This document shows, in pieces, positions 34,151 through 45,060 of a stretch of DNA of 64,000 bases. A program made the translations under genes and the position numbers. The stretch's first letter is position 1. Each line of letters begins with the position of its first letter. The notes below the pieces were generated by a model. The model ran no database searches, was not told the DNA's origin, and saw only the letters and a program-made list of their open reading frames with translations. Location: contig WACJ01000119.1 in NCBI GenBank assembly GCA_008973525.1, positions 806,001 to 870,000 on the forward strand. The letters run 5' to 3'. Origin of the DNA: Stenopsyche tienmushanensis (Eukaryota > Arthropoda > Insecta > Trichoptera > Stenopsychidae).

Positions 34151-35650
34151 CGGTTAGAGAGTCAGTGTCAAGTAAGCAAACCGACGATTAAAAAGAATCA
34201 AATAATCTTGCAATTTTTTTTGGATTTTCTTCAATGTTACAGAACTATGAAATATTATTAGCAAAGGACTGACGACTGTCAGGTTGCGATATTGATTTCA
34301 CGGGAAATTAGCAACCGAGCGCTTTTAATGACAGTCGTGCAAACTTCGGGCCATTTACGTTTCGCTTTACAATATAAACAGGGGGACTGTTCACAAAATG
34401 CTGAGACATAACATAATACAATGTAATATTGTTAAAATAATCCAATAATTTGATTGATTTCTAAAGTTATTGTTTCGATAACTTAATCAAAAGTAACTAT
34501 ATCGCTTTGGTGATACACCAGGGAACTGTTTTGAAGCATTTTAAAAACGTTTTTGATATAATAAAGTTGATTTAAATGGATGTTGTACGCTAAAGACTAG
34601 GGGTGGAATAATTCACATTTTTCAAACATCTCGAGTTAATCTTGTGTTTCTTAAACTTTCGCTTTGGTTTTGATATTGAGGGCACACGTGTTGCCATACG
34701 TCTGTTTAAATTCAAATTAATATTGATGCTAATCAAGGGCGCATGGCGATAATTTATGCCCTATTCGTATGTATAACTTTGTTCAAACAAGATCCTGGAG
34801 CACTTAGCGGAATTAGTTTTAGTTTTGTTTCCAGGAGACGTTGCGGGATCATGTTTGCCTCAAACTTTGCCATTTTATTTCAACAACCTGCCTTAAAGTC
34901 AATGCCGGTTGTCTCGTCTTGTTTTAAGTGGAGGATTAAGACGAATTACGAGGAGATTCGTGACAATAAAATTTAATATCCTGTTTGGGCACAGTACAAA
35001 TAATACGGTCGTTTTGGCCTGGAAGTCTTTATCCGGAATTCCAGCATTAAAGTTGTGAGCCTAATTTACAAAGTTAAATATCACCCATATTACCACAAAA
35101 AAGTATAGCAATTAAAAATTATTCATCAATTTAACTTGTAATTGCATGCCATTTCTATTCAAGCGATATTAAATGAATTAATGCCACAAATTATTCCATC
35201 AAACTTTAAACTGCGTATTGATGTGTCTGACTGTCTATCATGATGAACCTTCAATGCCAAACAATGTTTAAACTGGGTTAATACCGCCTGTTTTTCTTGT
35301 AAGTCATTTATTTGAGCACCCTTCCTCGACGATACCCCAGAAATTCAAACAAAAATAGAAACTAAGCCCTATCACCCTAATATATCAGAGGACATGGGGT
35401 ACATTTTTATTATCTATACAGCCAAACAACACGAAGAAACCGACTGAATTTGACATTTCACCACAGTTTTTATTTTATTTTTCAAAAACTTATCTATAAT
35501 ACCAACACAAAACGATACAAACACTGAGAAATGCTAACGTTTGTGGCATTTATCACATAAATTAAAGCATTCATAAATATTATTCATCAATTTGCACGGT
35601 CGGTGTGCAAATTTTCACTGGAAAATGTATCAATAAATTAGACCAAAACA
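34151..35650. other. Non-coding stretch, no gene recognised
   Basis: Mostly repeat-poor sequence. The plus frame at 34743-34976 has no motif. Nothing else supported. Confidence 0.35.
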
Positions 35651-35930
35651 TTATTTTTGCGCTGCTAAAACCCATAAATTCGATCGCCATATTTCAAAAT
35701 GGACATTTATAAACATGATCATTTTTTGTCTTTGATTTCGTTCGAATATTCGAGTACGTGTCTTTTGGATTCTGGGGTGTAATAACACACTTACGTAAGT
35801 GGCGGAAAATGGCGAGAGAGCGCGACGACTCCAACGGAAGAATTTACTGTGACTGAACAAAATGGCCGACAAACATGCGGCATCAAACAATATTACTGTT
35901 ATACGCCTTCTAATCATATTTTTTAAATCC
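35651..35930 (-). mobile_element. Mariner M1 5' end fragment
   Basis: 'gtgtaataacacacttacg', 'ggcgagagagcgcgacgac', 'ggaagaatttactgtgact', 'gaacaaaatggccgacaaa' follow the order of the M1 copy at 53.8-53.95 kb. The TIR itself is lost. Confidence 0.6.
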
Positions 35931-36600
35931 CCCTCGTACTTGAAGGATCAATAAATATTGACTGGAATAATTCAATATCTATTGTATATTATTTGACTAT
36001 AAATCACTCTAATATTTATACTAAAATACGTTTGAGCTTCAATATATTGCAACTTATAGATGTATTGCTTTCTTTTGTAGCGTAGGGGAATATATATTTG
36101 ATGGAGGATGGGATATTTAAAATGTATGTAATCAGTCTTAAACAAATGGATCGTCATGAAAGTCTCGCAGTTGGGCTCACTTTCTAAATAACATAAATTA
36201 TAATATTGAATAGTCCAGAGGTTTTTTGTCTTTTTAATCATCTTCATCCACATTTCGTAATAGACCACGTGAATTGTTAAATTACCGGTGATATAATTTC
36301 AACACATATAATAGAAATTGACTTTTTATGCTTTGAACTTTTTTATCGCCCTCAAAGATAAAATCGATCAATATTGTAAAAGGGAAATATAAAAAAGTCA
36401 CTGAAATCATCAGGTATCGACACAAAAAAACCCCCAGGGCCTTCCTAGATTGGGACCGAGTGGTAGCAGATCCGTCGGAAGACAGACGAATGAAGTCGTA
36501 TACACTGAGATGATTATGATGGAATAGGTCTCAAGACAGATGGAAATCGTTGAATGTGTTGTCGGTGTATATAGTTCTCTTATGAGCCCGTGTGAGTCTT
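35931..36600. other. Non-coding stretch with motif G copy 3
   Basis: Motif G at 36162-36174. A 98-codon AT-rich minus frame at 35972-36268 has no family resemblance. Confidence 0.4.
36162..36174 (+). repeat. Dispersed motif G, copy 3
   Basis: GTCTCGCAGTTGG after 'atggatcgtcatgaaa', the same upstream words as at 54692 and in the inverted copy at 26538. Confidence 0.5.
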
Positions 36601-36601
36601 A

Positions 36602-37075
36602 TGTACAAGGTACATCCCAAAAGTCATGAAATATTTTTTTGTCACATCCCTACTAATTGTAATATATTCGAATCGATTGGGTGAGATGGGGGGGGGGACT
36701 TTATATTTACAGTGCATCAAAGTGTAGTCTGCTATATTTCGAGATCATGTCATTGATTGTAATAATTGACACAAAGGGTGTGATCTACAAAGAGTTTGTA
36801 CTTTAAAGATAGACCATTAACGCTGCCTACTACTTGGATGTTCTGGAAAGATTGAGGGAAAGGGTAATCCGCGTACGAAAAACTGTATCACAGAAGGAGA
36901 TCCCCATCCCGTTCCCGGCATTCAAGAAGGCGTACCTGGAATAGGAGTCGATGGGAAAATGTGTATATGCTTCTGGAAAGTACTTTAAAGAATATTATCA
37001 CATTGTACTGGTATTGTCGAAAAATATTTTAAAAAATATATATATTTCATGACTTTTGAGACACACTCTATAGTT
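36602..37075 (+). mobile_element. Mariner (lineage M4) deletion derivative with both ends
   Basis: Left end 'acatcccaaaagtcatgaaa' (about 36612-36631) and right end 'tttcatgacttttgagacac' (about 37046-37065) form an inverted pair. Inside, the plus strand encodes VIIDTKGVIYKEFV and YYLDVLERLRERVIRVRK, the block around the second catalytic Asp of mariner transposases, with stops between. The N-terminal half is missing. Confidence 0.75.
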
Positions 37076-37159
37076 CAGAATCATCAGAAAAAAGAGAGTT
37101 GATTTATTTGAGGGTGACAGGGAAATTTTTTTTTCTCTCAGCCAAGGTTCATGGCTTAC

Positions 37160-37625
37160 TTTCTAGTTTTCATTGGTGTCAGGTCCAAAATACCTCAACC
37201 GAAACAGATTTAGTACACCCTTGTTTCGAGATATTTCCAAATAATGTTGGGCGGTGTCGGTGTCCCCAAAACTAAAGAAGGCCAGAATGAACACACCCAA
37301 AGTGAAAACAATGTTGATTGTCTTTTACGACACCAAAGGTGTGGTCCACAAATAGAGACTGCCAATGCCGCCTATTAAGCGGATGTTCTGGAAAGATTGA
37401 GGAATAGGGACTACCTGGGTTCAGCATCATGACAATCCTTCAAAGGATGCCGTTTTCTTGTCGAGGCTTTCGAGAGAATGTACCAGACATGGAAGAGTCC
37501 GTGGAATAATGTGTAGATGCTGGAGGAGTATACTTTCAATAATATTATCATTTAGTACCGATATTATCTATAAATCTTTTAAATATAAATATATTTCATG
37601 ACTTTTGGGATACATCTTGTATGGG
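37160..37625 (+). pseudogene. Mariner (lineage M4) second transposase relic
   Basis: Encodes KVKTMLIVFYDTKGVVHK (about 37298-37350, catalytic Asp kept in the FYD position), then a stop and frame-shifted remains of the next block. It ends in the same terminal repeat, 'tttcatgacttttgggatac' at about 37594-37613. Arranged head-to-tail with the copy before it. Confidence 0.75.
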
Positions 37626-37629
37626 GTTA

Positions 37630-38739
37630 AAATAGTTGTAGAGCGTCCTGCAATATGGAAATGGTTGAAAATTTTGATGGCTATATTTTATGCATGATAG
37701 AGGAAGACGACGGCGATATCTGGTTATTTACGGTCTCCCGTACATATTCAAATGCTAGTAAATCAGTCGGCAATACGTCGGTACAGAATGATATCCTTAA
37801 TGGATAAACCCCACAAAGGAGCCCCCACAATGGGCCAGATGAATACGTCCCGACTATGTGTGTGGCGAATGAAAACCTAAGGCAAGCGTGACAACAAGAA
37901 AATTGTGGATTTACGTGCGGAAGAAAAATGTCTAGAGAGGCAGATAAAGTTTGAGAATTATTCGAGAATTTTTCGAACAGGATTTTCCAGCCCTCCGGCT
38001 ATTTTCCCCGGCGGGTGGTTTTCACAGTATCAATTCAGGCATAACACGCAAACACACCCCGTGGTTCTTTTTTCGATTCAATTTTCTCATTCTTTTTCCG
38101 CGATGTGATATTCGCGGATCTGTAATGTGCTTTCCGCTGATTTGGGGATGAACAAATGTTATTACAAGGACCGCATTTCGAAAATGCAAGCGAACCCTTA
38201 AAAGGAGCTAGTTTTACAACGCCAAAAGAATTCGATTAACATATATTAAACACTGATGATAAAATATAACAGGAATGTTTTAGCTCACATAAAACTTTCG
38301 AAATTAATTTCGCAAAATTTCAAAAGCCATTTTTGCAATATCTTGTTCAATATTCACCAGCCTTGAGATACACTTAGGTTTTACGACTCTCATCACAATT
38401 TGAATACTGTTCAAAACCGCTATCTAAATTTTATTATATTATTCGAGCAAAAGGTGAGTTTTACGATATCGCAAATTTATCTCATTTCAAATTTATTTAA
38501 ATAAAAATAATTTGCTTTATCACTGCATATTTTTGCATTAATTTGATAACCAATAAAATTATTAATTCATAAAATAAAACCAAATACATAAATATGCGTC
38601 TCAGGTTTATCGACTGTTACAATACTTTCATTTGATAGATCTCAATCCAACCAATATCAAAACCTGCTAGATTCTATTCTGAGGCTGTATACTTCTCGGT
38701 TTACAATAGTAAAATGTAGGATGGCAGAGCTTAAATGAG
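37630..38739. other. Non-coding stretch, no gene recognised
   Basis: No repeat family or coding motif recognised. Overlapping short frames around 37905-38151 are in different frames over the same GC-richer patch. Confidence 0.35.
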
Positions 38740-38955
38740 GCCGTACGATCTGTTAAGACGAATATCGCAGTGGTCCAAATAAAGTGTTCCGCAAGAAATG
38801 GTGTCAGAAATACACAATGGAATTGGATGACCATCATCTGAAAATGCGCAAGCTAATAAACAAGATGGGCATTTTAAAAAATGCTATGCATATTGACTAA
38901 GAAATTTGTACATGAGAAAGCTGTGCGCAAGATGAGTACCGTGTTTGCTCACAAT
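38740..38955 (+). pseudogene. Mariner (lineage M3) relic, plus orientation
   Basis: Decayed transposase linker: 'ggtgtcagaaatacacaatg', 'gatgaccatcatctgaaaat', 'tttgtacatgagaaagctgt' (LYMRKLCAR), 'gtaccgtgtttgctcacaat'. Inverted relative to the M3 copies at 17.8, 27.7 and 28.4 kb. The antisense frame at 38884-39132 is a shadow. Confidence 0.65.
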
Positions 38956-39930
38956 GGTTTCTATGGGTCTTGCCTGAGACATAGTAACAAGACGACAGAT
39001 ATCAGACATCGACTGACTGGATTGGGAGTTCATTAACAATCGAACACATTTCCTGTGCTGCTGTGTGATCTGTTCCGGGTTACCTCGGACTATCCACACA
39101 AATAGTGTATTCCACTGATTCTTTAGCCCCACGAGAAACGCTACGCGCTGAACGTCCAGGTGTCCTCCCCTTTTGCTCCACGCCCTTAGAGGACGTGAGA
39201 TTTCCGCGGGAAAGACCAGCTTCAGACCATGTGCACCCGAAGGTGCGATGGAGAAGAAAGGATTAAGCTTGAGCTAAATTCAATGGATATACTTTCGCTG
39301 GTTCCCTGCCACCACGAGTCAAACCTCACTTTAAAGGGGGCTGCCGCAGATGACAGACAGCAGAGGCTACTCTTTCTCCATGGTACTCGTATTGGCTCAG
39401 TCATTCTTAGTACCTAGCCATGAAGACGAGTCATCATTCGAATAGCCTAAAACTACTTTTTACTGTATGCCTAGGCTGTTGAGAATAGTAGTGAGTTTTT
39501 GATACAGTCTCCACTAACTATTGTAATCGGCTGTTCCACAAGTTTCTTTATGGGTACGCAGCACAGGGTGACCTGCGCACCTAACTCATGTTAGCTAGGC
39601 TACCCTAGTAGCGTTTGATGATACTCCACATCATTATTCTAGGGGTGTTACCATTGCCCACAGGCGAAGGGTTGGTAAACTTGAAAAAATGGCATGATGT
39701 GAAACGATTTTCCAACAATGAATAGGTGGAGTTGGCAGTAGATGTTAAGTAGCTTGACGGTTCTCACTATAAACAGTGTATTGAAACGCATCGAGCTGAC
39801 TTCCAAATATTTTGTGTTATCTTTGTTATGTCGGGTACATCTGAGATTTCCCTTGTATAATTACAAGCAGTTAATTGCATATCTTGAACTTCTTAATTAT
39901 CCATTTATAGCGTGGGTGAAATCCACCTCG
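38956..39930. other. Non-coding stretch, no gene recognised
   Basis: GC-balanced at 39000-39700. The mirrored frames at 39222-39417 on both strands show no motif. It may be retroelement leader sequence because a Gypsy-like primer site follows at 40 kb, but I cannot show this. Confidence 0.3.
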
Positions 39931-40160
39931 TCGTTTTAGGGTTGTATGCTGCCGGTTTCCCGGATCTTAATCCTCCCACGATATGTATTGTCGACACGTG
40001 TATATAACGCGCTACCTTCGATCCAAGACGGCTCAGCACCTTAACGGCTCACCGATTCTGACACCAGTGTAACGTAATCCACTGGGCCACTCCTACATGC
40101 TCACGCGATGATCCCGCTCGTACTTGTGTTCGTTCTTCTTCCGGATCTTAAGGGAAACCT
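39931..40160 (-). mobile_element. Gypsy-like internal start, primer site and LTR 3' end (family C), copy 6
   Basis: 'gattctgacaccagtgtaac' at about 40056-40076 is the primer-binding motif plus LTR end on the minus strand, then 'ctcgtacttgtgttcgttct' of the LTR. To the left lies leader-like sequence. Confidence 0.6.
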
Positions 40161-40449
40161 TGTATCGTGGTAGATTAAATAGAGACTGGAAATATCGCTG
40201 TTAATCTACCGATTAACAGAACCATTGCATATCTTTAACACATTCATCCTCACATTCACTTGTGGGTCACCCAGGTGAGCGTGTCAATAATGATAAGAAA
40301 AAAACTGAGTAATTTACTCATTCTATTTTGTGTTCCAGGTCCCAATAAATTCTTAAAAAGTAAAAGCTTAGTTAAATCTCTATTTTAGGGATTTACCTTT
40401 CCAATTTAAATTATATACATTTAGCTTTTGGGACAGTCCTCACTTGTTT

Positions 40450-40930
40450 ATCGCATCCTCAGCGCTAAGAAGAGACAAATACGAACGAACAGACATCAAT
40501 AATCCACTCCTTTGTTGTGCTCCATTATTTCTCAAATTCGGATAAACACAATCCTGGACGGCTAATAGGCGTCCAAGGTTTCGCATGCTCCTCAGTTTTC
40601 ATATTAATTAGTCAATAATGATTGGGTCAGCAATCCTTGCGAATATGGATATAAATTGCGGCGTATTTATGCGGCGGAATTATAATCCGGCCTCCCCATG
40701 CTGTTCCCCGTTCAACCCGTGGCTCACTGTAAACAGAATATTAATGCGCCACAAATGGCCGGGATGAATTTTTAATGGAAAATTTTATTGGCCGCATTTT
40801 TTATGGCAATGTAATTTCTGACACGAATGAATTTTGATAATCGGGATGCGTAGTAATTGAGACCGGGTCCTGATCGATTTCGTCACGTGAAATTGGATCC
40901 CGGCGACGTCCCTATTTATAGTCACTACTC
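40450..40930. promoter_or_regulatory. Repeat-poor block upstream of the channel exon, candidate regulatory DNA
   Basis: No match to the window's repeats. It is rich in homeodomain-type words (ttaatta, taattg, ttaatgg, tttatggc) and in CG-containing words, and lies 1.0-1.4 kb before the calcium channel start codon. It could be enhancer or promoter DNA. Nothing in the sequence proves this; conservation in related species would be the test. Confidence 0.3.
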
Positions 40931-41149
40931 AAAAGTTTAGACGCCTTCAATTCAATCAACCTTTTGGGATAATATTTTTTTTTAAATAGATATTTAAAAA
41001 AATGTGTTCAAAAGCGTGTAAGAACAATTTAAATTAAGAAACTAGTAGAATAATTACAAGTTTGTACAATTGCGGATTATTCAGTTTGTGGATTATCTAT
41101 ACCTGAAAAAATATTTTTTTTCTTAAGTTTTAACCTTTTTTTCACCATG

Positions 41150-41270
41150 ATGTATTTACTACAACTCGCCTTTAATAATGAGAATATCAATATAAAATAT
41201 AATAGATACAGGATTCAGAATATTTTAGAATTTCATATAGTGTACCAAATACATATCATCGTAGCGAGCG
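41150..41270 (+). repeat. hAT-D fragment, copy 5
   Basis: 'gatgtatttactacaactcg', 'atataatagatacaggattc', 'gtaccaaatacatatcatcg'. Same truncated form as 23.46-23.57 kb. Confidence 0.6.
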
Positions 41271-41872
41271 GTTGTTTTTAGCACGGTAAGGGTTATGTTA
41301 TGGGAACTCCAATGAAAAACCCTTCAGTCGATTATTTTAGCTATAAGTGGGCATGAATAGACAGGGAGATTTTTGAAAATTGATTAAAAAACAAATGGTT
41401 TCCAAATGTGAAAGATATATACATATTTTTTGTTAGATAAATTTATTATTTTTTCCATAGTTTTTACATGGATTAATTTGTAATTTATTTTATTTTCAGG
41501 AAAGCACACATGTACAACGAAGAATGCAAGCCAATTTATTGAAAAATTAAAAAAAATAATAATCATCAACATGTACATAATCTATTCTTTGATCATTGCA
41601 AAAATAAATGGACTATTTAGAAATCATTCGAACAATAAAAATAAATTAAAGTATGACATGTGTTAATTCGTAAAAATGTGGTTATTTTTTCCTTTTTGTT
41701 TTCCTTTATAATAATTTCGATCAGTATAACAAAATAAATAAATAATTCGCTGTATGTAACATTGATGTGCCATATGATTTAAATACTTTTAATAAATTCC
41801 ATTATATAATATATGTGTGTACATAGTGAGTGCAGAGTGTTTCAAAATAAATAATTAAATAGTGAATTTAAA
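41271..41872. other. AT-rich sequence before the start codon, probable 5' untranslated region
   Basis: No repeat recognised. An in-frame TAA at 41852-41854 precedes the ATG. 'tacatag' at 41821-41827 could be a splice acceptor for an upstream non-coding exon, but its pyrimidine tract is poor. The transcription start is not visible. Confidence 0.35.
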
Positions 41873-42159
41873 ATGACGTCGTATTACGGGTACAGAAGTG
41901 GTGCGACCGGAGCTTTGGGCTCTAGTCCCGGCTTAAATTCGGGGCTGGGCCTGGGGTCAGGTTCCGGATCCGGATCGGCTTCCGGATCGGCCTCGGGGTC
42001 AGGTTCCGCCGGGACTTCTGATTCGGACGGGCAAGACACGGAGTCGACGGGGAGCAGTGGGCCTGCTCTTCCCTATCCGGGCTTCACCGATGTCGCCATG
42101 CGGTACTTGTCCCAGGACACGAGACCCAGGAACTGGTGCTTGATGCTCATCACAAATCC
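41873..42159 (+). CDS. Ca-alpha1T: T-type voltage-gated calcium channel alpha-1 subunit, first coding exon
   Basis: Encodes the cytoplasmic N-terminus of the pore-forming subunit of a low-voltage-activated calcium channel, a four-domain membrane protein that sets neuronal and muscle excitability. Residues 1-65 are low complexity: Gly/Ser-rich repeats at about 23-47, then an acidic Ser/Asp patch. Residues 66-96 are the conserved family signature, LPYPGFTDVAMRYLSQDTRP then RNWCLMLITNP. Vertebrate Cav3 channels have a closely similar stretch ending in NPWFE just before domain I S1. The ATG is preceded by an in-frame TAA 21 bases upstream and no other ATG competes. Coding sequence should end at 42159, two bases into the Pro-96 codon, because the next bases form a U12-type donor. 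Reading on would give only YPF and a stop. The remaining channel exons lie outside the window. Confidence 0.87.
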
Positions 42160-42170
42160 ATATCCTTTTT
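42160..42170 (+). other. U12-type (AT-AC) 5' splice site of the channel gene
   Basis: ATATCCTTTTT at 42160-42170 matches the minor-spliceosome donor consensus (A/G)TATCCTT exactly. It falls where the family homology breaks (NP, then expected WFE). Using it leaves a phase-2 exon end (CC|), needing one base plus TGG in the next exon. No GT donor of quality is nearby; GTAAGT at 42213 lies after in-frame stops. Confidence 0.82.
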
Positions 42171-42171
42171 A

Positions 42172-42664
42172 ATAAAATCGACGAAAGATCACAACCAAAC
42201 CGTCTTAAATGTGGGGTAAGTCTGCTTTGATTATCATTTAAAATGTATTAAATCAAGGGGCAATTCGCTCATTGACCCTTATAGCAAAAATGTGTTTATA
42301 AATAGCAAGGATGCCGCTTTGTAAAATACCCCAATGAACCCAAAACAAGGGATAGTTCCTTTGAACTTTGATTCCAATGTGGCAAAAATATACATTACAT
42401 TCATAAGATGAAAATCTTATTTGGCGAACTTTCCATGATTGGATTATTTTTCCGGAGAGTTCCTATAAATGGATGTGAGCGATTTAATAGAGTATGAATT
42501 TAAACGGTATTACAAGCTAAATGCTATGTAATACCGTCTTGGAAATGTTCCGGTTATATATTGTGGCGGAATAGTCGAAAATGGTTTTTAGGTATTTTCA
42601 TCAATTACCACATTCAGCTATAAGATACTTCTTCGATAGTAGAACATTGTGTTTCATGTGTGAA
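42172..42664 (+). other. Start of the long intron, non-coding
   Basis: No repeat family or coding frame recognised. Confidence 0.4.
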
Positions 42665-42794
42665 TGGCGTGTTTCCGGACTATTATTATGACAGTCTGGC
42701 GACTGAGTGCCGTTGAGTTTGAGAGGGGAGGGGGTTGAAATCTAATGAAAATTCAGTCGCCAGACTGTCATAATGATAGTCCATAAATACGCCA
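42665..42794. repeat. Long hairpin: 42-bp inverted repeat with 46-base loop
   Basis: Arm 42665-42706 pairs with 42753-42794 with 4 mismatches in 42. The inner 30 bases (42677-42706 with 42753-42782) have a single mismatch. The core word is 'atgacagtctggcgactga'. It could be a small foldback MITE or a transcribed hairpin in the intron. The flanks share 'gaa', which could be a 3-bp target duplication. Confidence 0.85.
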
Positions 42795-42938
42795 GAACAA
42801 AACTATTAAATTATTCACATGTGTTAGATGAGCATCAATTTATACTGCCAGCTTTCAGTCTATTGCCCTCAAAATAGGCTTCAGTTTTGGCAATCATTTC
42901 TTCATTGGAGTGAAATATCTTTCCTTGGAGCATTCTTT

Positions 42939-42971
42939 TTGATGCAAGTTTGATGCAAGTCTGATGCAAGT
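42939..42971 (+). repeat. Three tandem copies of an 11-base unit
   Basis: Unit TTGATGCAAGT at 42939, 42950 and (first base changed) 42961. Likely replication slippage. Confidence 0.9.
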
Positions 42972-43059
42972 GCATTGTCTTGGTGAAATATCACTTCATC
43001 ATTTGGGGTGGCTTTTTATTTTAATTCTTTAATTATATTATTATGTTCTGTCGACGTAT

Positions 43060-43780
43060 TCGGGCATGATGTCCGATTATGAAGTACTTTTTCGTCGTAT
43101 CAGCGGTCTGAAAAATGGACCAATTGGACACACAGACCTTATGATCTTCGTTTAGAGCTTTCTGTAAAAGTTATGGGGATTAAACTGTCTCCAGAGCCTT
43201 TTACGATCTATACTCGATCATGAAGGCTCAAATTAAAGCCAAAAACTCACAGGGGTTCATATTTGGATAAATATGTCATTTCCAATATCTTGAACGTAGG
43301 CGATCTCCACAGATGACTATTAGGGAAAGCATTTTATGGAGATACATTGAAGACTAATAGGGATTGAGTTTTTAGTTATTTTGGGTGCCGGTTGCTGTCC
43401 ACTCCACTGACTGCCAATTTGATTCTGAAGTATAGGGATAGATTTATATTCCATCCATTGTCACATACCGTGTTAAAAAAAAAACATTTTTATTGTATTG
43501 AAATAGCTCTAAACAGCGCTCTGAATTGTGGACGCGTTGATGTTTTTGATCGAGTGTGAGCAAATCGCGGCATTCACTTCGAACAGAGCATTCTCATGAT
43601 CAAATGTTGATGCAAAATGGTGAATAAACTGTCGTTTTGATATTTTTCAAGTGTCAGTTATCTCATGCAACTTCAATTTACGATCGGCCAAAACCGTTTT
43701 GTGGATTTCTTTTGTAAAAAAATTGTGAAAAATTGCAACAAGTAGCGTTACTAAAACTTCTTGTGCACTAAACGTCAGAT
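43060..43780 (-). pseudogene. Mariner (lineage M3) relic with hAT-B-like segment
   Basis: Left part: 'cgtatcagcggtctgaaaaa' and 'tggaccaattggacacacag', as at 28.2 kb. Right part at 43540-43700: the minus-strand linker of the transposase ('gtgagcaaatcgcggcattc', 'agcattctcatgatcaaat'), highly decayed. No usable frame. Confidence 0.55.
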
Positions 43781-44279
43781 TGTCATTAAATATTTTAAAT
43801 TTTAAATAGTTTTGGACTATTTTCCTTTAAATAGAAACAATTACGCAAAAATATTGTTTGATATTAATGGGCAAGTACTCGCCATAGTTTGATTAATAAA
43901 TAGATTCGCTTTGCATGATCGGTATCAGGAATGTGAAGCACGTCGTCCTACTCCGACAAAGCTGAGTCTTCAAAGCAATTCATAGCATTGCTCGGCCCCA
44001 TCCCACCACATGTTTACTTCTAAAAATAAAGAATAAAAGCGTTTTCTTCCGAATAATAAAAACCAATCCGAACAAACTTCCATTTGACGAGGTGAACCGC
44101 AAAGCTTTAAAACGGATCGTTCATTATGACGACGTGAATCATACGGCGTTTGGCACAGAGGTCGTAAATACGTCAGGAGTTGAAGAAAAGTTCGTTGACT
44201 AGAGCTGCTGACGAGGTTCTATGTCGTGCGCCTTTTATTTGAGTACTGCAGCTGTAACTTTAAACGGTTTTATTGTTTG

Positions 44280-45060
44280 GTCATCGAGAGCGGAATTCAA
44301 ATATAATCCGGAATCCTGCTGTACAAATTCTTTATTAGAAATAAATTTGTTTCGTCCAAAAGGAAGTTTCTTGGTCCTGCCACTGAAGAGAAATGGCATC
44401 CTCTGTTGCGCAACGCGTTATTATTCATTTTCATTTAAGCATCTAGTAGCTGACAGTATTAGGTCACACTCACTGTTTGTCTATCATATAGAAAATCAAT
44501 CAATAAAATATCTTCTAAGTCACAAAATACCATAGTCATCACTTTTCCAGCAGACTGTTGATTAGTGCTCCAGGTTTCCTCCACTCCATACTCGATCTCT
44601 TATTTTCTGGCATCCAGTGGTGGATCTACGTTTCATTGCAGGCTGCAATACAATCCAAAAAAGCCTCTCCTTCTTCTTTGTATCCATTAAAAAAAATATT
44701 TCTGTACATTATTTTGTGCTTCGCTGAGCAGACGTGGGACCCACCTTGCTGATATTTTTCCGTATTCAAGATGTTCTGATATAATGATATAGACACATCC
44801 AATACTAATATTCACCAGTGATGTAATCTCGACTATCGTAATGCGGCTCGAATGTTGCTTTCATTGATGCTCGCTACAGGATGCCGTGTATGACTTTCAT
44901 TTTGCACATTATCTCTTTTGGACCTAATCAAACACGTTTTCTTTAGAGTAATATCGTTGAATTGTGCCTCAAGTTTCCTCAAAATTCCATTTTATTTACT
45001 TGACTTGACGGCAAAAATTTTCACTTTTTTTCTTTAGTGACGCGATCAAGAAGTTTCCTA
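44280..45060 (-). pseudogene. Mariner (lineage M2) transposase pseudogene
   Basis: Minus strand. At about 44885-44700 it holds decayed linker sequence. At 44620-44660 'CNET' then a stop in place of Trp and IHHWMPENKRSSMEWRKPG, the block around the first catalytic residue (Asn in the Asp position). At 44480-44550 it encodes VMTMVFCDLEDILLIDFLYD, the block with the second catalytic Asp. The 3' side carries 'ctgttgcgcaacgcg' and 'aatataatccggaatcctgc', shared with the copies at 11.5 and 21.6 kb. Longest M2 copy, broken by stops and frameshifts. Confidence 0.78.

Noticed and set aside
38884..39132. Minus-strand frame of 82 codons
   Set aside because: Partly antisense to the plus-strand M3 relic; no domain of its own.
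42213..42218. GTAAGT as the donor of the channel exon
   Set aside because: It lies after in-frame stop codons at 42170 and 42173, and the family homology has already ended at 42159.
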